Shown here one piece after another: positions 1 to 9,239 of a stretch of DNA of 64,000 nucleotides. A program made the translations under genes and the position numbers. The stretch spans positions 713,201 to 777,200 of the forward strand of contig NW_006499677.1 in the NCBI RefSeq assembly GCF_000471905.2, read 5' to 3'. The notes below the pieces were generated by a model, which was not told where the DNA came from, ran no database searches, and was given only the letters and a program-made list of their open reading frames with translations. How positions within the stretch are numbered: position 1 is the first letter of the stretch; each line of letters starts with the position of its first letter. Origin of the DNA: Amborella trichopoda (lineage: Eukaryota; Streptophyta; Magnoliopsida; Amborellales; Amborellaceae).

Positions 1-544
1 AATTCAGGGAATAAACAGAAGAAAAACATCAAGGAACAAGCGCATTATCGATCTGAAGTTTTCAATATTCATCCAAAATTCAAGTCTCATGATCTTGGCT
101 TAAAAACATGATTCATGGCTTGAAGTTGGTATCAAATCGATCACCATGCTGAGCCCTACAAGAAAACAATCATCTTTCGATCAAACGGCCATCAGAGCAA
201 CCCTGGATCAGTCGTGAAAGATCACGTAAGTTCTCGAGCAGCAAAAGGCGACTATTCTAAAATTCCACACATTGTTAAGCAGGGGCAAAACAATCTTTTT
301 GCACCCATTTTTAGAATTTCTTTCAACTCAATTAAATTGTAATTATCTTCAAGTTTAGGTAGTTTTGGGCATCCATCGATGATTGGGCCCAATTCTATAT
401 GTTTATGCAAAGCCAAATTGTAAAACACATAGACACAATTCTCCAACATTAAATAAAGAGTTGAATTCTTGCTTGAGTTCGTGCGTGTGTCTTGGGGAAA
501 GAGAGAGGGAAGAGATGAAAAGGGCCGGTACCCCTTGGTGAGGT

Positions 545-790
545 AATTTTCTCTCTTCCTCTTTTCTCTTTCCTCCTCTTTTCTCTCTCCTTCCCTCTTT
601 GTTTGTCCTCTTTTCTCATCTCTATCTCTTTCCCTCTCTCTTTCCCTCTCATCTTTCCTCATTCTATCTTTCTTTCTCTCTCCTCTTTTCTCATCTCTAT
701 ATCTCTTTCTCTCTCTCTTTCCACATCTCTATCTTTCTTTCACTCTCCTCTTTTCACTTTATCTCTCTCTCCCTCCCTCCTCTGCTCTAT
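545..790 (+). repeat. Pyrimidine (CT)-rich low-complexity tract in LTR D
   Basis: An almost unbroken run of C and T with tctctttctc-like words. It is the counterpart of the purine-rich tract at 53280-53590 in LTR C, which lies on the opposite strand. Reading frames across it (serine, leucine and phenylalanine rich on one strand, arginine and glutamate rich on the other) are products of composition, not genes. Confidence 0.9.
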
Positions 791-904
791 CATGTCTCTC
801 ATTCCCTGCTTCTCTTTCTCCATCATGGCAGACCTATCGCCTGGTGTGATGCCTTCCTGCTCTTGAAACATGAACAGTGTGCTAGGCCTTAGCATAAGCC
901 GACG

Positions 905-1130
905 TAAGCCTAACCCTGCCTGAGTTCTCTTTCTTTCTTCTATTCTGTCCCAGCCGGCGCAAGCCTAGCGCTGTCAGGGTCCTCTTTCTTTCTTCTTCTG
1001 TCCTAGTCAATACATGCCTAAAGCCACCTGGGTTCTCTTTTTTTCTCCTCTGTCCCACCTGTCGCCAGCCTAGCGCCGCCTGGGTTCTCTTTCTTTCTTC
1101 TCTTCTATCCCAATCGGTGCAAGCCTAGTC
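905..1130 (+). repeat. About four ~60-bp tandem modules in LTR D
   Basis: Modules contain 'ttctctttctttcttc', then 'ctgtccca', then 'gcaagcctagcgc'. Copies begin near 922, 975, 1030 and 1083 and are quite diverged. The phrase about 'gcctagcgccg' resembles the module at 52620-53270 of LTR C read on the other strand, which supports putting D and C in one LTR subfamily. Confidence 0.65.
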
Positions 1131-1528
1131 GGTATTGGTATAGTCATCTAGTAGTAACTCTATTGAGCCGATCTAAGCTACCGAACCCGTTTTACTACCA
1201 CGACAGGTCAATTACCTGCTAGTTAGGTCACTGTGTCGGTCTCACCACTCGATTAAATTCTTCTCACCCCATTCTTCATCCTCTCATTCTTCTCATCTTT
1301 TGAATGTGCACGTCTGTGTACGTTCACCTGAAGGTAAGGTGTGGTCCTTTGACCCACCTGTCTTGTAACATTTTTTGTATATGTGTGATTGCAGAAATAA
1401 GAAAATACAAGCTAAGGGAGGCTTTTCCAAACGAGTTTTACGACTGGGGGGCTTTCTTCATGATCTAAGAGGGCCCCCACATGAGCCAGCCCGAGTAAGT
1501 CCCCAACCCACCTTAAATTCCTCTCTCA

Positions 1529-1785
1529 TCGGTTGGTCTGTCGGCCCTTATTTTTTAGCAAGGTTTTCAAGAGAGCAATCTCAAGTCCCGAGTTCCCTTG
1601 AAACTCGATACTCGTGCCGCCAGAACACCTAGATCTGGAGGGCAAGATCGAGACACCTAACCACATAGGTGCAACCCCACTGGGGATTGAAAAGATAAGA
1701 ATGACCCTAACTCCACTAGGGATAATGGGTCGCTATACGGATGTGCTCCTATTGGGGATGAGGAAGTGCATCCATTTCACATATT
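1529..1785 (+). mobile_element. Element D: leader after the 5' LTR
   Basis: The leader shares the layout seen in A, B and C: a gagagcaatctcaa-like word, 'gaaactcgatac', 'gatcgagacacctaacca', then the phrase 'ccccactggggat'. In the other copies this phrase is 'gactccactggggac' and is followed by the gag start. In D it is instead followed by further copies of a 'ccactaggggat'-like phrase and then by the G block. No gag is seen. A primer binding site should lie at its left edge, but I could not match a tRNA. Confidence 0.65.
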
Positions 1786-1797
1786 AAGGTCATGCGC

Positions 1798-2170
1798 ATG
1801 GACGATTTGTCACGTCGTTTTAACATCTTGCTACAGGGACATGCGCTACCGTTTTAAAGTCTTATCGTTTGGACCATGGCTATGCATTTTAAAGTCCTGC
1901 AGCTAGAACCATGCAGTTTAAGGTCATGCAACTAGACCTCCTCTACAGTTTAAGGTCATGTAGTTTGGACCATGTTGCTAAGCCTTTTAACGTCATGTGA
2001 CCAGGATGTGCACTACAGTTTAAGGCCATATAACTGGACCATGGTTATGCAGTTTAGAGTCATGCAATGAGGATTGTGCAGTTTAAGGTCATGCAACTAG
2101 ACCTTCGCTAGAGTTTAAGGTCATATAGTTCAAACTATGCAGTTTAGGGTCATGCACCTAGACCATTTAG
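1798..2170 (+). repeat. Diverged 29-34 bp array, 'cagtttaaggtcatg' words
   Basis: The word cagttta(a/g)(g/a)gtcatg recurs at intervals of about 29-34 bp, alternating with 'actagacc' and 'tggaccatg'. The same array is found at 39352-39680. Spacing is irregular, so it looks like an old minisatellite. Confidence 0.8.
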
Positions 2171-2365
2171 GTGGGTAGGGAATGTGACTCTATGGGGAAC
2201 AGAGTCGTAACTGGAGACTTGACTCCCTGGGGAAACAAAGTGGTGGCCTGCTTATGGGGATGACAGGTCACGATCTGGGGAAAGTGGGAAAAATCCACAG
2301 TCGTCAGCGCTATAGCATGCGCATGGCGCTAACATAGGAAATGTAAGTGGTGCAGCGCACGACGT

Positions 2366-2590
2366 TTAAGCCTTTGGTGAGGTGCAAGACGATAACACTT
2401 TGTGAAGCGCGCGGCGATAGCTCTTTGTGAAGCACGTAGCGATAGCTCTTCGTGAAGCGCACAGCGATAACTTCTTATGGAGGGCACGACGATAGCCTCT
2501 GGTGAAGCACGCGGCGATAGCCCTTTGTGAAGTGCGCAACAATAGCATCCGAAGGACGCACGGCGATAAGGCATAGCAATAGTAACAAAT
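2366..2590 (+). repeat. 25-bp minisatellite, 'gcgcggcgatagctctttgtgaa' type
   Basis: The gatag/gataa word falls at 2391, 2416, 2441, 2466, 2491, 2516, 2541 and 2566, an exact 25-bp period through eight copies with base changes. A 25-26 bp version of the same array is present at about 39830-40115. The reading frames through it (133 and 84 aa, minus strand) are artefacts of the repeat. Confidence 0.9.
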
Positions 2591-2737
2591 GGCAGCAGGT
2601 TCATGAGGCACAAGCGGCAACGACTCACATTAGAGCCTCGAGCTTTGACCTGCATAGGCCTAGACCTATCGCCATCTGAAGATGAGGACTGGAGTGCCAT
2701 TTCAAACTTGTGAGGGGCACTTTGTGGCACTGCTGAG

Positions 2738-2744
2738 TATAAAG
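2738..2744 (+). promoter_or_regulatory. TATA box in G1
   Basis: The word tataaag lies in the context 'gctgagtataaagggggaaa'. The matching G2 copy has tataaaa at 40224. The surrounding 60 bp are well conserved between the two copies, which fits a core promoter reading to the right. No transcript evidence is available. Confidence 0.5.
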
Positions 2745-3715
2745 GGGGAAAACCCCCATTTTACTATTTTACCGAAAGGTAAAACAGTGAATAGATTTTT
2801 TTGAGAGAGGGTCAGAGCTTCCATTAAGAGACCTCCGGCAAGAGTTTCCTAGCCAAGACCCACAGTATACAGGCCTTCAAGAGATTTTCGACGAATCTGA
2901 GCAGGTCGTGAGCCTTGCGAATTTCTTTGCAAACATTTTCATAGAGTGTTAAGGCCTCTCGAGCAGGGAACATGAAGCTTAACAGGGCTTCTTTGAGATT
3001 TTTTTGGGGAAGAACGGTGAAAATTGAAGCTATTGTGAGAGAAACAGTGGTGTCATCAAGTTGCGACACTATTTTTGGTGTGCACATGAAGTCTTTGGTG
3101 GACTTCTGACAGTCTTGCATTCAGCGGCAGGGACGGAGAAGGTACAGTGGCTCTGCTGGAAACTCTACGATGTTTTCTATAGATAGAGGAGTGCGAAGAA
3201 GGGAGAAGGGAAACCCACAGGGTCACAAGGGATCTTCTACAAAAATTCCGGTGGTTTTTTGTTAGCTTCGGTCACCGGTGGAAGAGAGAGAATAGACGGG
3301 GAAGGGTTTCCTAGCGAGGAGAAGAAACGCCAATAGGGGTAAGAATAGGGTCATAAGTAGGTTCTCAGTGGATGGAGAAGTGTTTCCAACGAGGGGAGGA
3401 AACACCAATAGGGAAAGAACAAGGTCAGACGAGGGTTCCTGACGGACTGAGGTGAATTTTTGACGAAACTTGAAGGTTGCGGGGGAAGAAAAAGGTTGTG
3501 AGAAGGTTGATCATCACCGAAGGGTGATAGTGTGGGAAACCGAAGAGGCACGAGGGTTAACGCCCCCTAGGAATTAAGGACACTGGGAACCAGAGCATGA
3601 CAAGGGAATGTGTGACATTAAGTCGCATGCGGTGCTGCCTTCGTGCCGCGATAAGGTTTTCACGGAGACAGCCATGCTCAATAGCATGCTGCTCATGGCA
3701 ATGGTCACGCATGGT

Positions 3716-4290
3716 GTTGGCCTACCCTGATAGAACATGACATTCAGTTGCTCGCAGCAGTGATCACTCATGGTGTTAAGCCATGTGCGGCGATGATCAC
3801 GCTCGGTATTGAGTTTTGCCCGGCGATGACTATGGACAGCAATTCCTTGTGCGAGTCAAGAGTGATGGCAAATGAGAAGGCCCAGCCACTGTGGTCAGTT
3901 GGAAGCCAATTCCTCTGGCACAACAGTGAAGTCCATGTTGTTTTTGAGGAAGGGCATCCACCATAGGCCAGCTCCTTGCCAGGGAAGTCTACTTTGTATG
4001 TCTGATAGACACTATCAGAGTACTTCTTCCCTCTCTTGGAAACCAGCCATACTATGTCTGATGAATTGAAGCTGACTCGAAAATGGTTGGTCCTCCTTGG
4101 AAGCAAGAGTAACACTTCAGCATGAACATCCTCTTTTTCTTTGAAGCAAGAGCAACTGTTGATATTATATTTGTAACCTTCCTGATAATGGGTTTTTGCA
4201 ATAAAAGAAATGAATTTCTTTTGGGTTGGGTTGTTATTTTTCTTTTCCATTTCTTTCTCTTTACTGCATGCACTGCATTTTAAGAGCACA
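3716..4290 (-). mobile_element. Element A: 3' noncoding region after pol
   Basis: It is homologous to 34094-34715 of element B. Shared words include 'ggccttctcatttgccatca' and 'catagtcatcgccg'. A 173-aa open frame on the minus strand (4289-3768) keeps short stretches of similarity to a frame in B, such as EMEKKN and KKFISFIA. This may only reflect DNA-level conservation overlapping the pol end. At its far end it becomes a run of 'gtgatcac...ggtgtt' modules that merges with G1. Confidence 0.6.
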
Positions 4291-5420
4291 TCAAGGATAG
4301 TACTTCTTTAGGTATCACCCATTGATAAGGGGCATTGCCTCTTCTCCATCAAAGTTTGCCAATATATTGGCCCCGTTTGGCGCGACCTTTTTTACTATGA
4401 AGGGACCTTCCCACTTGGGTTCTAACTTTCCTTTGCGATGCCCCCATGCATGACAATTGATCTCTTGACTGCTAAGACTAGATCTTCATGAGCGAACCTT
4501 GATAGACTTGTCAAAGGCTCTCTTCATTCTTTCCTGATTGAGCTCGAGGTTCTGTTGAGCCTCTAGTCTCTTTTCATCAAGGGCATCCAACTCTTGATAA
4601 TGAAGCTTGACCCTCTCATCTTCAGTCAATCTCTGATGTATAGTGACACGGAGTGAGGGTATTTGAATCTCAAGGGGTAAAACTGCCTTACCTTCATAAA
4701 CTAGGGAATAAGGAGTAAAGTTTGTAGCATTCTGAGTGGTGGTGCCATAGGGCCATAGAGCTTCAGGCATCCTCTCATGCCAATTCTTCTTTGACTTTGA
4801 AACTAACTTCTGGAGCACCCCGCATAAGGTTTTATTGAACGCCTCAGCTAAACCATTGGCTCGAGGGTGGTACATGGTCGAGTACTTCCACTCAAAACCG
4901 AACTGATTAACTAGGTGATCAATGTGATGGCTTCTGAACTGAGGTCCATTCTCGGAGATTATTCAGTCCGAAACCCCGAACCGGTATTTGATGTGGTGAC
5001 GCACGAAATTGACCACAGTGGCCCCTGGAACCTGCTTGAGAGGGACTGCTTCAGCCTACTTGGAAAAGTAATCTATCGTTTCTAAGATGAAGAAATGACC
5101 CAAGGAAGAAGGTGGGTCAATGAGTCCTACAATGTCCTTACCCCACTGGGAAAAGGGTCATGATGTCACTATAGGATGGAGAGGCTCTAGGGGCTGATGA
5201 TTGAGGCTTGAGTGCATTTGGCACACCTAACATCTTTTAGCATAGTTTTGGGCATCAACCACCATTGAAGGCCAATAATAGCGGTGTCTTTGTATGTGTT
5301 CATAGAGCTTAGGGCCGGATTAGTGCAGCCCGCAGATACCTGAATGCACTTCTTCCAATACTTTATTTACTTATGGTGCATTGACACATCTGAGGAGAAT
5401 TCATCCAAATGATCGGCGAA
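4291..5420 (-). pseudogene. Element A: integrase
   Basis: Ty3/gypsy integrase pieces. An HHCC zinc-binding region lies around 5400-5150 (HSGICGLH and later CQMH-like words in minus-strand translation). The core includes the 'AEAVPLKQVPG' region near 5060-5040. The C-terminal part at 4875-4486 includes ANGLAEAFNKTL and SLVYEGKAVLPLEIQIPSLR. The tail with MPLINGxYLKKYYP-like residues ends near 4291. The PYSLVYGxEAVLPxEIxxPSLR signature is typical of the Tat lineage. It is homologous to 32853-34093 in B. Broken. Confidence 0.85.
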
Positions 5421-5759
5421 AGAGAACATCCTCATCAAGAAGGGTGTACTTGGTAGACATACGTTGTATATCATTGTGTTCCACGCGATCCTTAGACAGC
5501 CTTCCATGGTTTATGAAGTTAATGATCGGCTCCCTTCAGTCTTCCACTTGTTCACCTCTGCACATATTGGGTCGAAGAATTCAAGATCCAACTTATCAGC
5601 CTTAGATTCTTTATCTCAGGACTTTCTCTGTCCTGCCTTAATCACATCCTTGGCTATAAGGAGTGCTCCGAATAGATAAGCGGGCATTCAAGGAATACCT
5701 CTCTCTCATCATCTGCATCAACTAAATCAACATGTCTCCTTTCTGTTATCCAAACAGGT

Positions 5760-6180
5760 GTGGGCCCTGATGAGGACAGTTGAATGGTGGCCCCGAGCTT
5801 TGAGAGTACATCAGCCTACGAGTTATCCTTCTAGGGATATGACTTAGAGAGAAATCGTCGAGCTAGGCCATATAAGATTTGGTCGTGTCATGATAAGGTT
5901 TGAGAGTATCCTTCCTTACGTCATAAATCCCCTTAAGCTGTCGGATGACTAGCTCAGAGTCGCTAAAGATGTTCAGATGCCCCAGGCCTAACTCCCGGGC
6001 GATCTCCAGTCCGATTATGAGAGCTTGGTATTAAACTTCATTACGAGAAAATGCTTCTGCAAGTGAGAAGGATAGAGGAATTATTTCACCATAGGGAGTT
6101 AAGAACACAACTCTGGCACCCCCTCTATCTGACTAGAATGCTCCGTCAAAGTACATTTCCCACGACCGAGTTAGCATCAT
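5760..6180 (-). pseudogene. Element A: second (archaeal-like) RNase H
   Basis: In minus-strand translation it starts at WEMYFDGAF near 6160 and continues with PLSFSLAEAFSRNE and LGLGHLNIFSDSELVIRQLK. These are the D, E and D acidic positions of RNase HI. It lies between the normal gypsy RNase H and the integrase, which is the place where Tat elements carry their extra RNase H. The matching B copy is 32196-32585. Broken. Confidence 0.8.
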
Positions 6181-6660
6181 ACAAAAGACTTCTTCATCTA
6201 AGAGGTCACTTGACAGGGGAGATCCTGAAGGAACTAGGTGAGCCACGAGAAAGTCTATTAAGGCTTGACCTTTGACGGCCTTCCGTGGTACATACGTGAT
6301 GTCGAACTCCATCAGCAATAATGCCCACTTGGCCAAGCATCCTGACAGGCATAGCCGGGTCTTAAGGGACTTGACTGAGTCCACCTTTGAGATTAGCTTG
6401 ACCTCATGACCATGCAAGTAATGGTGGAGCTTCCGTGCTGCAAAGATCAAGGCTAGGCACATCTTCCCTATGGGAGGGTAATTTTTCTTGGCCCCCTGCA
6501 TCCTGCAGCTGAGATAATAGAGTGTTGTTTCTTTTCCCCCATCATTGTTCTGTGCTAGGAGTGCCCCAAGTGACTCGTCAAGAGTGGTCACGTGTAGGAT
6601 GAGAGGTCTTCTTAACACCGGCTTGGAGAGTACTAGAGGATTCAACAAGTAGTACTTGAT
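6181..6660 (-). pseudogene. Element A: gypsy RNase H
   Basis: The 171-aa frame at 6648-6133 contains LDESLGALLAQNN, ETTLYYLSCRM, NYPPIGKMCLALIFAARKLHHYL and VKLISKVDSVKSL. This is the RNase H region that follows RT in Ty3/gypsy pol (EKxxLALxxAxxKLRHYL pattern). The end of this frame already enters the second RNase H. Confidence 0.85.
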
Positions 6661-6699
6661 ATCATCAAGTGTAGCTTAGCATGCCTCATCCCATATGAA

Positions 6700-7500
6700 G
6701 GGAGTGTCCTTCAGCAGTCGTGAAAGGGCCTACATCGTCCTAAGAGGTTCGAGATGAACCTTCGAATGTAGGCCAGCTGACCTTGGAGAGATTGAAGCTC
6801 AAGCAGGGTTGTAGGCGATGGCATGTCTTGAATCGCCTTGATTTTGACTGACTCGATCTCCAACCTGTGATACCTCACGATGAACCCTAAGAACTTTCCT
6901 GAGCGTATGCCAAAGGCACATTTCAAGGATTTCATCTTGATTTGGTGACGTCGCAACCGCTCAAACACCTTTTAAGGTCCTTCATGTGGGCATCCTTTGT
7001 TTCAGAATTCACCACTAAGTCATCCACATAGCATTCGACCTCCTTGTGCATCGTATCCTTGAAGATGGTGGTCATAGCACGCTGGTACGTGGAACTGGCA
7101 TTTTTAACCCGAAAGGCATCACAGTGTAGCAAAAGACACCTTTTGGTGTCAAGAACATAGTGGCCTCTTCATCCTCTAAGGCCATCTTGATCTGATTACA
7201 ATTAGAATACCCATCCATGAAGGAGAAGATCTGGCAATGAGCTGGGGAATCAACAAGCATCTTGGTAAACTGCAGGGGGAAGTCGTCCTTGACGCAGGCA
7301 GTGTTCAAGCCGCAAAAGTCTATATAGACCCTGATTTGGCCATTTTCCTTTTTGACTGAGACAACATTTGCTAGCCATCTTGGGTATTTGACTTTACGTA
7401 TGAATCCAGCTTGCCTGAGCATGTTCACTTCAGCATCAATCTACATCTTGTGGTCAGGTATAAACCTTCTTGATTTCTGCTTTATGGGTTTAATGGTTGG
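6700..7500 (-). pseudogene. Element A: reverse transcriptase
   Basis: The frame at 7428-7072 has AGFIRKVKYPRWLANVVSVK, NGQIRVYIDFCGLN, DFPLQ and FCYTVMPFGL. The frame at 7132-6932 has the YVDD polymerase box (ECYVDDLVVNSE) near 7020. The frame at 6968-6711 is the thumb (KCAFGIRSGKFLGFIV). Together they give the standard Ty3/gypsy RT order. B carries the same order at 30930-31780. Confidence 0.9.
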
Positions 7501-7559
7501 ATCAATACCGAGATGGTGGAAAGTGATTTGACCATACATCTCATGATAATGCCAGGCGA

Positions 7560-8110
7560 AGACGTCCCAGTTTGTTCGAAGGAGGGAAATATAACTTTCT
7601 TTCTCCTTTGAGGACATTTTTGTAGAGATGAAAGTTGGCCTTGAGTCAGCATCATCGCCTAAGTTTATCTCTTCAAGCTCGTTAGATGTGGTCTGACCAC
7701 CTTCTTCCCACTCCTCCGGAGCTTCTTACAACTCTTCGTCAGGGATTCAGGATGCTTCTTATCAATCTTGATTGCAGATACCTAAGATCCTGACAATTCG
7801 GCTTCTAGGAGGGTCCCAGCATGGGAGACGATTTATGGTTCCTGACCGAACCAAGCAATGAAAGGGTCAACTTCGAACATGGAGTCCATGGCATCGTGCT
7901 TAGGGTCGCTTAGTACTTTCCTCGATCTGGGTGGCACTTCATGAACTTGAATCACGTGACAGGCCTCATGAGAATATGAACTCGAAGACGGCTTGGACTT
8001 GGCTTGAGTTGTCAGGGTGTCAACGACTGACAATAATCTAGCCGCCTGGGCCAACATCTTTCTTAGGCGCTTCCACTGCGACCTGCTGATGTTGGTGCCT
8101 CCAAACTCTC
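7560..8110 (-). pseudogene. Element A: start of pol before RT
   Basis: Minus-strand translation contains QAARLLSVVDTLTTQAKS, the phrase SSSYSHEACHVIQVHE and FEVDPFIAWFGQEP, then the acidic stretch before RT. The same phrases occur in B (about 30330-30700) and, for the first part, in C (47504-47230: RKTVAQAAGFQTIVDVMAAK, SSYSQEACHMVQI). In C a protease signature follows about 800 bp downstream. No protease was recognised in A between this region and RT. Confidence 0.65.
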
Positions 8111-8559
8111 TGTTTAGAGCGTTGAAGTCTTGACACTATCGAACTGCATCTGTGAAAGAGATAGAAGAGGAGGGAGGAGACGAAGAGTTAAAACGTTCTA
8201 AGCAGCTTTTTACGTCGTCACAAAATTAGATGTGTGCAGCGGGTATTTTAGGTCTTGCCCTGGCTCTGACAGTTGGGAGATGCTTTTAACATCGTCACCC
8301 GTATCGGATGAGTCCCGAGCAGACTGCCTCATGCTTCGCAGCTGATGATAGCCCTAGCTTCACAGACTACATCACGCATCAAGGACTTGAGCCTACTTCA
8401 CCCATGGTAGACTTTCCAAGACTGAGAAGTCGAGGGCTCTGAAGGTTCTGAGATATCCTTGTAAGGGACTTGGAGTGGGATTTTCTCTTGGACGGGAGTG
8501 ATGGCTTGGAAGCATTTTGGGAAAACGACACAAACAATGTGGCCTTCTTGTACCTTCTC

Positions 8560-9230
8560 CGAGACTATAACTTCGACCCCAGAGCATTCTATGAGCTCAT
8601 GGCCCCATACTTGGTGATATGGGCACCAAAGATTTTCTGTACCCTAGGCAAGATGCCTAGGTTTTCTGGCGGGCTTGGAAGTGACGAGACTTTGTTGGAG
8701 TGTCGCCTCAAAGAGGGCTTACAGAGGTTCAAACTCAGCAATTCCTTGGGCTTGTGTTGGGAGGTCTTCTTGCACTGGTGGTGCAGGGACTAGAGGGTGT
8801 CCTTCTGGGTTACCATGAACTTCTTGGTACTAATGCATCTTCTTTGCCAAGTGCTCGTGGAAGCTAGTACATTCACTCAAGTCATGGCCTCGTATCAGAT
8901 GATACGGACACCAGAGGTTCTCAGTTCCTGGAGGTAAGAACTTGGGTTGCCTTGTCGGCTTCGGCGTGATGAGACCTTCTTCTAGCATTACTAAGAATAG
9001 TGCACGGAGGACAGCGAGTGCTTCGTCATCCTCTTGGATTGTCACATGTGGAAAGCCTCAGTTGCCCCGAATGCTTTCTTTAGCTCTTCAAGCTTTATCT
9101 GGCCCTTGTTAATAAGGGCTTCGAGAATGTCGTTCAACGTATAGCACTCTTGAGTGGGGTGGCCTACTCTCCTATGATAGGCGCAGTACCTCTCGTAGGG
9201 GTACACCATGTTTTGATGTAGTAGTCACTT
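8560..9230 (-). pseudogene. Element A: three repeated CHHC knuckles at the gag end
   Basis: Minus-strand translation gives three C-x2-H-x4-H-x4-C modules. They are RYCAYHRRVGHPTQECY near 9190-9140, ENLWCPYHLIRGHDLSEC near 8930-8870, and ENLWCPYHQVWGHELIEC near 8640-8590. The last two sit in a repeated context (ALF..ML..GLITPKP before the knuckle), so they look like an internal duplication. Gag zinc knuckles bind RNA. B has the same three modules. Confidence 0.75.
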
Positions 9231-9239
9231 CGATTTATA

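Larger units (their letters stand above)
1..1528 (+). mobile_element. Element D: 5' LTR, left edge outside the window
   Basis: This is the long terminal repeat of a Ty3/gypsy Tat-like element, entered part-way. Bases 50-240 match, by eye, blocks at 13600-13750 (reverse), 23990-24190 and 53910-54130 (reverse). Shared words include 'gaagttggtatcaaatcgat' and the following 'ctacaagaaaacaatcat'. A TATA-like 'attctatatg' lies at about 391-400. It is followed by a pyrimidine-rich stretch and a run of roughly 60-bp modules (about 905-1130). I place the LTR end at 1528, in the word ctctctca, which is shared with the other three LTRs just before their leaders. The start lies outside the window, so the full length is unknown; related LTRs here are 2.7-2.9 kb. 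The module sequence groups D with C rather than with A and B. Confidence 0.75.
1786..3715 (+). mobile_element. G1: noncoding block with arrays and TATA box
   Basis: This block is homologous, in the same orientation, to 39130-41086 (G2). Order: an array of 'cagtttaaggtcatg' words (about 1798-2170), a non-array stretch, a 25-bp array (2366-2590), a TATA box (2738), a 'ttttaccgaaaggtaaaa' inverted repeat at about 2768, and about 900 bp of noncoding sequence. The right end merges into the 3' noncoding DNA of element A, which lies on the opposite strand. It follows the leader of D directly. It could be the 3' noncoding part of D, or an LTR-like piece of another element. Long 3' noncoding DNA with tandem arrays is known in Tat/Ogre elements. 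Confidence 0.6.

Noticed and set aside
252-892. Arg/Glu-rich and Ser/Leu-rich frames on both strands
   Set aside because: They cross the CT-rich tract of LTR D and have no domain.
2366-2590. CRISPR-like regular array
   Set aside because: Units are contiguous with no unique spacers, and the DNA is plant nuclear. The same reasoning rejects the other arrays.
2329-2730. 133-aa minus-strand frame
   Set aside because: It is a translation of the 25-bp minisatellite in G1.
3768-4289. 173-aa minus-strand frame as a new gene after pol of element A
   Set aside because: Similarity to the B copy is patchy and can be explained by conserved noncoding DNA and overlap with the pol end; kept only as a note.
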